The notes beneath the pieces were generated by a model. That model searched no databases. It saw only the letters and a list, made by a program, of their open reading frames with translations, and was not told where the DNA came from. A program made the position numbers and the translations under genes. 64,000 nucleotides of DNA from Polytrichum commune (lineage: Eukaryota > Streptophyta > Polytrichopsida > Polytrichales > Polytrichaceae). Where the stretch lies: the NCBI GenBank assembly GCA_950295325.1, contig OX485805.1:56260758-56324757 (forward strand). Reading direction: 5' to 3'. Of the stretch, positions 57,466 through 64,000 are shown one piece after another; the first letter of the stretch is position 1; the number at the start of each line of letters is the position of its first letter.

Positions 57466-59271
57466 TGTGAGCCCAAAATTGATGCCCACATTGGTTGTTA
57501 ACACTTGTAAAACATTACAAATGGTGTTTTGGTGATTTATGATTATTCACAAAAATATAAAAAGAGTGAAGCTTGAAAAAAACTTAGTTTGAAGCATTAG
57601 GCTTTTGTGGAGTGGATTTAAGTAGGAGAAGGACAAACCTTGGTAAAGTGTGGTAGGTAGAAAGCCAAGGTTAGTTAAATGTTTGAATTATGATCATTAT
57701 TAATCATTTGAGGGAGGAAGGCTTAGGAGATAGGATAAGAGCCTACAAAGTAGGAAAAAATCTCGAGGACTTATCGTGAGCCTTAAGGGTGCTCACTCCC
57801 TCAAACTCACTATATAATTCCTCATTCTTCCCTCATTCATCCTCTCTTTCCTTCGTGCTCCTTGGCACTCCACGTGTTATAAGTGTGGGTGCGTGGGAAG
57901 CAAGATAGGAGCACGTGTGTGTGCAAGGATGTAAGGTTAGGAGCCAAGGCTAGTTGGCCTTGAAGAGGGCTTGACCTCTTGTTAGTAATAGTTGGGCGTG
58001 AATGATTTAAAGTTCAATTTATGGCTTTGTTTGAATACTTGGATTTACATTGATTAGCCTTATACTTATGCGGATGTGCAAAGTTTCTTATTGGAGCATT
58101 TAGTTTTGTTGGACTTCATATGAATTTTTGAGAGCCAAAAAACCGAGACTATGTCCAAACTTCCAAAAACTAGTGAAAAAGTGTAGATTCAAAGGGAACA
58201 GCGTAGAATTGCGACCATATACTTTGTGGCAGTAAAAATATTATTGCATATTCATGTAGAGGACTTCATTACCTATCCATGGATACCAAGAACTCATTTT
58301 TTGGACTTCATATGAATTTTTGAGAGCCAAAAAACCGAGACTATGTCCAAACTTCCAAAAACTAGTGAAAAAATATAGGTTCAAAGGGAACAGCGTAGAA
58401 TTGCGACCATATAATTTGTGGAAGTAGAAATATTATTACATATTCATGTAGAGGACTTCATTACCTATTCATGGATACCAAGAACTCATTTTTTGGACTT
58501 TATATGAATTTTTGAGAGCCAAAAAACCGAGACTATGTCCAAACTTCCAAACTTCGAGATTAAGGAGTGTAAGAAGACATAGTATAGACTTGGCTAAGTT
58601 GCGTATATTCCAACGATAGATTGGAATCATACATTGTGTTACAAAGAGAGAAATCTCTACATGTCATTATAAACTTCTCCATTCGGGCTAGGACGAAATT
58701 GAAGGGTAGAGGCTTTTTGGTGACAACATGAGAGAGATTGAGAGAGAGAGACTAGCTCCTTCACTTCACTACAACTAATCAATCTACACACGTGGCTCAA
58801 GCTCTTAAGAGCTCGCTCTCTTGAGAGCACTAAATAGAGAGAGAGGAAAATGAGAGAAAAAACACCTTAAGTAGCAAAGAGGGAGAGAGGGAGAGAGGGA
58901 GAGAGAGGTGAGGATAGGGTGAGAGGATTAGCACCCCCAATTACAATCCTTTAACCTTCTCCTCCAAAGTAGGGACTAATCCCCATCCACCAAGCTTCCT
59001 TCTTCCTAAACTACCAAGGTGGATCCAAAAGTGGGCATTTAACCCGTGGAGCTCACCTTGCTTCACCTTACCCCCTACTCACATTATCAAGGCATACTCT
59101 TATTGAATTCAACCTTGAAATAATCACACAACACATTCTAAAGCCTAAACTTAAATCCAAACCACACCTCACTTTTTTTATGTTTTGTGAATAATCATAA
59201 CACATCAAAGTCAAACTAAAATTGGTTTCGAAGAGTTAATCACCACATGTGGGCACCATTTTGGGCTCACA
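57466..59271. mobile_element. 1.8-kb element with long imperfect TIRs, class uncertain
   Basis: The left end TGTGAGCCCAAAATTGATGC and the right end, read inverted, TGTGAGCCCAAAATGGTGCC match, and the inverted similarity continues patchily for about 100 bp (TTATGATTATTCACAAAA). No clean target duplication is visible. There is no transposase. TG...CA ends also allow an LTR origin. It truncates the ParB-like gene: that frame ends within four bases of its boundary. Confidence 0.6.
58109..58552. repeat. 192-bp tandem repeat, 2.3 copies
   Basis: Units starting at 58111, 58303 and 58495 share GGACTTCATATGAATTTTTG and CCGAGACTATGTCCAAACTT. They lie inside the 1.8-kb TIR element and are highly similar. 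Confidence 0.9.
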
Positions 59272-59880
59272 GAGACCCATTGATGTGGTATTCCTCCTTG
59301 AGCGTCCTCCAGTTTTCCCACATTATCTCACCATCTGTATTAGTGAGGTTGTGGGAGGGCAGCAGCTTGCTAATCTTCCTTATAGCCATGGTCTTTTTCT
59401 TCTTGTATTCGCACCATTCCTTAATGTGGTACGTAGAAGGCTTCATGTGCTTCGGCTGCTTCAGGAAGATTTTGGGGTAAAGCAGTATCCTCCTCGGAGT
59501 CTCCAACAGGATGTGTTGTGCCGCTCTGTAAAGCTCGGAGTCGAACAATCCTTGGAGGGGACGAAGAACTCTCTCAGAATAGATGGCACTTTAACCTTCG
59601 AATCGCTCTTGTACGTGTTTTCAGCATCCGGGTTGATAAGATCTCCGTTGTTGTGGGTATCGAATAGGCGCAACCAAATTGCCCATGTCTCTTCTGTGGC
59701 AGTGATGAGCTTAAGTTCCCCCTTCAGCTCTTGCACCGTCTTCATACCGCTCGTCTTCATGTCAATGCTGGAGAACTTTGTCAAGATGGCATTGCTGAAT
59801 GTCTGCAATGCCATGTATTACAAGAAATCAGCAGAGTTTAAATTGAAGGAATTAAAGAATTGGAAGGAGATGGGAAGAAG

Positions 59881-59902
59881 TTTACGGACGCGCGTCCGTA
59901 AA
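59881..59902. repeat. single 22-bp perfect palindrome in a 117-bp intron
   Basis: A core of ACGGACGCGCGTCCGT with TTT/AAA arms forms a perfect 22-bp palindrome 17 nt downstream of the minus-strand splice donor of the ParB-like gene. Confidence 0.95.
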
Positions 59903-60952
59903 ATTATACTGAGACATACCTGCCATTTGGAATTCTTGATGACTGCATTCTCCCTCTCTTTTGGGGGACAATTGTGCTCCACCCACAAGGTCCTTCCAGC
60001 CACGATGTTGGCAGCCCATGAAGCCTCGAACTGCCTCACTTTATTCCCTTGGTTCATGAAGGCAAATATTGCGATGAGCTGGTTCGAGTCTTTGGAATGA
60101 ACGACGAATGCCTTCCAGTATCGGATTGTTTCTTTTAAAGGGCTCTTCCACTCATCGTCCTCGAGGAGAGCTTTTGCAGCCATCACGCTATGTTAGCCGT
60201 CGATTATGTAGAACTTTCCATCTTTGAGAATTGGCCAATTTTGCATTGTGACTTCAACCACAGGATCCTTTGGTGTCACACATATCGTTTGCCTATCAAA
60301 CTTGGAGTTGTTTATAATGTTATTCATTTGCCACCACACCCCGCTCTCTTCTTTGGCACGAGTATTCATACTCTCCGTGCCCTTGTGGCATTTGTAGACA
60401 TCCACATCAAACGTGAAATATTTGCCAAGCGGCCAGCAGCCCTTTGTCTTCTCGTCGAACTCTTGGAAAATCTTTGTGGATAGTTCGGCATCCAGACGTT
60501 GTCCTTTCTTGAGAAGTGGGGCGACTGTAAGAGTAAAACTCACATCTGGACCCTCTGTTAGCCCAGACGACTCCATCTGTGAGTGGGAGCGTTTACTGGC
60601 CTGCTTGCTCCCTCTTGATACTCCACTGTGTAAGGGTCTGGATGTTTCTGGCACGTGTTTAGGAACACGCTTAGGTCGTTCAGGAACAACTTGTTTTTTC
60701 TTCTCTTTTCCTTTCTTGGCCTCCAGTAAGGCCCCATTTATTCTTGTCACATTGTTCAAGAGACGTCCAAGCCGTTTACCCGTCCAGGGTGCATTGCATG
60801 CATAGTCAGCGAATTCAGTCTGTAAATTGAAGCAAGACGCATCTGGGCTGGCATTCTCACATTCATTTTTGTTGAATGGATGGTACAACTCGTGCAAAAT
60901 GAATTTTTGTTGAATGAATGTGATTCTATCATTCTTCTTTTCAAGGTCAATG

Positions 60953-62261
60953 CTCGGGGGGGGGGCACTCCCTTGTATATTTTGCATACACCTACGATAA
61001 TGACCTATTAAAATGGGGGCTATTTACCTATGAGAAAGGATTATAAGGGATGCTAATTTTTGAAATAATGGTAAATTGTTGTGATTATTTGCACCCTATT
61101 GGTAATTATAAATTCTTGGATGGTTGATTTAATGGTACCCTATATTACTTATATGTAATTTTTTCCCCTGATTGCCCCCATTCCTTAAAGTGTATGATAC
61201 AGTAGAATTCTCGTTAGAAGCACATGTACAGAGTAAGAGAAACAAACATTTATTAGGGTTTAGGGTCCAGGGTCACACTGAAGTCCGGGCAAAGCAAAAC
61301 ACTAAACAATAACAACAAAAGATTGCAATTACATGTCATTAAGCAACACGAGCCAACGAATAAAAGTTGTGTTGGATAACACAGTTAGAAACCTTGAGGT
61401 CTTAGGGAACAAGCCAACCACATGTGTCTCAAAGTCACATTTACAAGGTTTGCAGAAGCCCTACAATTGATGCCTTGATCTTCCAATCCTACACATTGGA
61501 GGAAAATCCCACGCCATGCAAGCAAAATCCACCTAAACTAGCTAGGATACCATTTACACATGTGGGAGATATGAGGGTACTCGAACTGAAATGACTATTA
61601 CAGATCTCAAGGTATACTAATGATCATTCAACCCTTTTTCCAAATTATATCTCCACATGTGTGAGATAGTACAAATTTAGCAGGTTTTATTTTTTATTTG
61701 AAATGAACTCATTCAATGAGTTTGCATCTACCTCATCTAAGGTGTAGATTTTGCTAGTTGATTCATACACTAGAGACACAGTTGAGATAATAGCATCCAC
61801 ATCAACCCACACACATTCACTCTCAACATACTTATATTTGTTGAGACCCGGCTGTTTTTTGAACCAATGGAGGTAAGTCATAGCAGTTGGGAAGAGCGTT
61901 TCTCTATTTCCGTTCTGGACTGCACGTTTCATCAAGTCAATGGGTTGCCAACAATTGCCCCACTTAGTACCAACCTTCACCCTTATCTTTTGAACCCTTC
62001 CTATATAGAACATGCCATATTTTGGTAGCAAAGTATTTAATTTTTGAAACTATCGCTTTTTCTCCATGCTATTTTATATGTACCACTTAGGTAATTTAAT
62101 CATGTTTTTCAAATGCTATATTACATATAATCATGTTTCACAATCCTAGAGCACCCTATACTACATCTAATAATTTTACAAATTTTACGCCAAATTTTTA
62201 TACAAGACCCTATATTTTATCGCACGTAGTTCCTACGTTTTTCGCCAGTGCCCCCTCCGAG
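60953..62261. mobile_element. hAT-type element, CTCGGGGGGG TIRs, 8-bp TSD
   Basis: The element begins CTCGGGGGGGGGGGCACTCC and ends CAGTGCCCCCTCCGAG, with exact direct repeats GGTCAATG (60945-60952 and 62262-62269). It belongs to the same TIR family as the 337-341-bp MITEs but is 1309 bp long. No hAT transposase is seen. It contains a 114-residue minus-strand frame, described separately. Confidence 0.92.
61687..62031 (-). CDS. 114-aa frame carried inside the hAT element
   Basis: The frame reads KIRVKVGTKWGNCWQPIDLM, then LFPTAMTYLHWFKKQPGLNK and ECVWVDVDAIISTVSLVYES. It is not an hAT transposase. The style resembles the N-terminal half of the surrounding orphan proteins, so it may be a captured gene fragment. 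There is no known family and no splice partner. Confidence 0.4.
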   Translation of the reverse strand: MLPKYGMFYIGRVQKIRVKVGTKWGNCWQPIDLMKRAVQNGNRETLFPTAMTYLHWFKKQPGLNKYKYVESECVWVDVDAIISTVSLVYESTSKIYTLDEVDANSLNEFISNKK

Positions 62262-62544
62262 GGTCAATGACAACATAATCACCTTGGGCTACCGCACACT
62301 CTACTGTCCACGTTTTAACCTTGACCCACTTCTCTGATTCATCTATATCTGCTTTTATTTGGTAGGCAAATCTAAGGACAAATATCTCCTTGTCATTTTT
62401 TTCTACAATAACTGTCCAGTTATCTACAATGTCATCGCGCGGCTTGTAATGGTCGTTATGGCTGATATCTTTTATTGCGTCTGGAAGCGGAGGATGGAAA
62501 AGCTCTGCGAACATATCAATTGCAGGTCTTCTTATAGATTCCAT

Positions 62545-63583
62545 CTGCAAGAGTAAAATATACAAGCCAGTATTAAGGTCAAGGAATGTAGAGCCTATCT
62601 TACGAACGTGCGGTCGTAAACTTTTTGCGTACCCTCTTGTAGAATGTGGTTTCTACACATGTATTATGTTATCGTAAGTTTACGGACGCGCGTCCTTAAA
62701 CTCCTGCGGAATCACCCTTTGCGTACCCTCTACTATAGAATGGTTTTTTTTCACATGTATCCAGAAGTCTTTGTTTCTATAATTTACAAATATAATAGGT
62801 TCCTCACTCTTAGATAGCCCTCATTTACGGACGTGCGTCCGTAAATTTTTTTGAAAATGTTTTGTTGCAGTTTTATTTTGTAGAGATTATATGTCTAGAA
62901 TTATAATATTACTTGCGTAATCTTTGATGTATTATAATATTGTGATGTTTTCTCTACCTTGTTTACGGACGCGCGTCCGTAAACAAGGCACTTGTATTAT
63001 GTAATATGAGATTGTGATGTTTTCTCTACAAAGTTTACGGACGCGCGTCCGTAAACACTGCATATATATCATATATGAGATATCTTTTGCTTAGATATCT
63101 CAAGTTTACGGACGTGCGTCCGTAAACTTTTCATAGATGTCATGTGAGAGAATTTCTTTTTAAAATATCTCTACAATTTACGGACGTGCGTCCGTAAACT
63201 GTTCACACATAGTGTGATGCTTATGCACAGAGTCCCTTGAGGTTTACGGACACGCGTCCGTAAACTGTTCACACATAGTGTGATGCTTAAGTACAGAGTT
63301 CCCTGAAGTTTACAGACGCGCATCCGTAAACTCCAATTCATTTTTTAATTATTATGAATTTAATTACTTCACAAAATTTTGGTTAATGTGTCTTTGGATA
63401 TTCTTCCGAAATTTTCGGAATGAGGTTTTCTTTTCATCTGCAATGCTCATCTTAGATTGGAATGCAACATGGATTTGCACTGCAAATAAGAATGTATCAG
63501 GTGTTGCATTGCAATAGCAGATCCTACACTCCAAACTAAGAAGAATGTAGCATTTCAATTTGCAATGTACTAGAAACACTTAC
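62545..63583 (-). repeat. 5' intron of the ParB-like gene, about nine palindromes
   Basis: An intron with donor CAAAG/GTAAGT (63583) and acceptor TTGCAG (62545). Inside it, copies of the ACGGACGCGCGTCCGT palindrome or near variants occur near 62599, 62678, 62823, 62957, 63033, 63102, 63177, 63242 and 63307. The 62957-62988 copy is a perfect 32-bp palindrome. Variants such as GGACGTGCGTCC differ mostly by CG to TG or CA changes. The last few are 65-73 bp apart and partly share spacers (TTCACACATAGTGTGATGC). Confidence 0.9.
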
Positions 63584-64000
63584 CTTTGTACAATGAACGC
63601 TGCTAAACCACAGCTGCAGCTAGGACAGACTGCAAATTAACAATGAAATTGAAGTTAGAAACCTCTGGTAATGGAATGTGCACATTCAAGAATCAATTAA
63701 ACTGTGTGTTGCTCCTAAAATACATCAAACCCACAAAAAACCCTACTACAAAGATTGCACTGGATTGAACATTGACATCAGATAGAAGTGAACAAAGCAA
63801 AACATATGATTTCTTAGAACTTGGACAAAGTGAATTGAAATGAAGTGAAGACAATTACAAACTGGAGGGAGGAGCACTCTAAAACAACTGAAAATACTCC
63901 AACCCTAAAACCCTTGCAACAACTAAAACTACTCCAATAATGTCCTAATGAAACTCCAAGCAAAAAAACTACTCAATTTCTGATGGTACTTGCAATTGTG
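63584..64000 (-). other. leader region of the ParB-like gene, window end
   Basis: Sequence upstream of the donor at 63583 is A/T-rich and has no convincing coding frame; it probably holds the non-coding first exon and promoter. A TTTGCAG that could be a further acceptor lies near 63630. The window ends before a promoter can be defined. Confidence 0.4.

Larger units (their letters stand above)
59267..62544 (-). pseudogene. ParB-like DGQH-domain orphan gene, interrupted by an hAT element
   Basis: The coding start ATG at 62544 follows a TTGCAG acceptor. The exon reads MESIRRPAIDMFAELFHPPL to GDYVVID, is split by an hAT element (60953-62261), and resumes in the same phase with IDLEKKNDRITFIQQKF. 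Downstream come a Lys-rich linker, VWWQMNNIINNSKFDRQTIC, and FYIIDG-stop-HSVMAAKALL, where DGQH is expected: a CAA to TAA change at 60193. The motif resembles the GQH(R/S) loop of ParB/sulfiredoxin-fold proteins. A 117-bp intron (59803-59919) joins KWQ to TFSNAILTKF. A frameshift near 59550 precedes LYRAAQHILLETPRRILLYP, and the frame dies at the edge of a 1.8-kb element. Three independent lesions make it a pseudogene. Confidence 0.6.

Noticed and set aside
57466-59271. Solo LTR, suggested by TG...CA ends
   Set aside because: No 5-bp target duplication and an inverted similarity much longer than usual LTR ends; left as an unclassified TIR element.
62599-63331. CRISPR array, suggested by regularly spaced palindromes
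   Set aside because: The window is plainly eukaryotic. Spacers are partly repeated, unit spacing varies from about 65 to 150 bp, and the repeats lie in an intron; there are no cas genes.

Overview
This is eukaryotic nuclear DNA from a land plant. The evidence is a plant GRAS transcription factor of the SCL4/7 type, a plant-type initiator tRNA-Met, telo-box (AAACCCTAA) motifs and plant PIF/Harbinger, hAT, mariner and LINE elements. Low gene density, long introns, many nested transposons and lineage-specific orphan proteins suggest a large non-seed-plant genome (lycophyte, fern or bryophyte), but the species cannot be fixed from this window.

Layout. 0-3 kb: nothing recognised beyond a short tandem repeat. 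3.0-4.1 kb: two TA-flanked MITEs. 4.4-8.6 kb (minus): a two-exon GRAS gene with a repeat-filled intron and a duplicated 3' end downstream. 9.0-9.9 kb: promoter-proximal tandem repeat and MITEs. 12.5-12.8 kb: a BTB-domain fragment. 13.5-14.9 kb: a degenerate minisatellite. 15.1-17.7 kb: a decayed PIF/Harbinger pair. 19.4-21.4 kb: a MITE and an intact ORF with a ParB/sulfiredoxin-like LDNRRL motif; a truncated copy of this block lies at 46.3-48.2 kb. 23.5-28.4 kb: the C-terminal half of a LINE polyprotein (RNase H plus restriction-like endonuclease), broken by nested DNA elements. 28.5-30.1 kb: an interspersed repeat followed by fragments of RPL26 and RPS15A. 31.0-33.6 kb (minus): a three-exon zinc-finger orphan gene with two in-frame stops. 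34.6-36.9 kb (minus): scattered exons of an unidentified gene. 37.3-39.7 kb: tandem repeats and an hAT element filled with a G/C minisatellite. 40.2 and 45.3 kb: a decayed and an intact initiator tRNA-Met. 41.4-44.8 kb: a PIF/Harbinger element with TIRs, TSD and both genes. 48.6-50.7 kb (minus): a six-exon gene for a 537-aa orphan protein. 51.8-63.6 kb (minus): a cluster of orphan genes (Ser/Pro-rich protein, FCP1-like HAD phosphatase, large two-exon protein, ParB-like DGQH protein).

The most unusual signal is a short CpG-rich palindrome (core ACGGACGCGCGTCCGT, usually extended by A/T arms) that I noticed only between 53.8 and 63.3 kb. It sits in introns of the orphan genes, in two arrays (five copies at exactly 48-bp spacing; about nine copies 65-150 bp apart), once alone in a 117-bp intron, and twice inside an open frame. 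One of the interrupted genes carries a ParB-like motif. That gene is split by a 1.3-kb hAT element whose 8-bp target duplication lies in the same codon phase on both sides.

Five hAT-type insertions in the window have exact 8-bp target duplications, and one mariner-like MITE has its pre-insertion empty site preserved in a paralogous copy 27 kb away, so the relative order of several insertions can be read directly.
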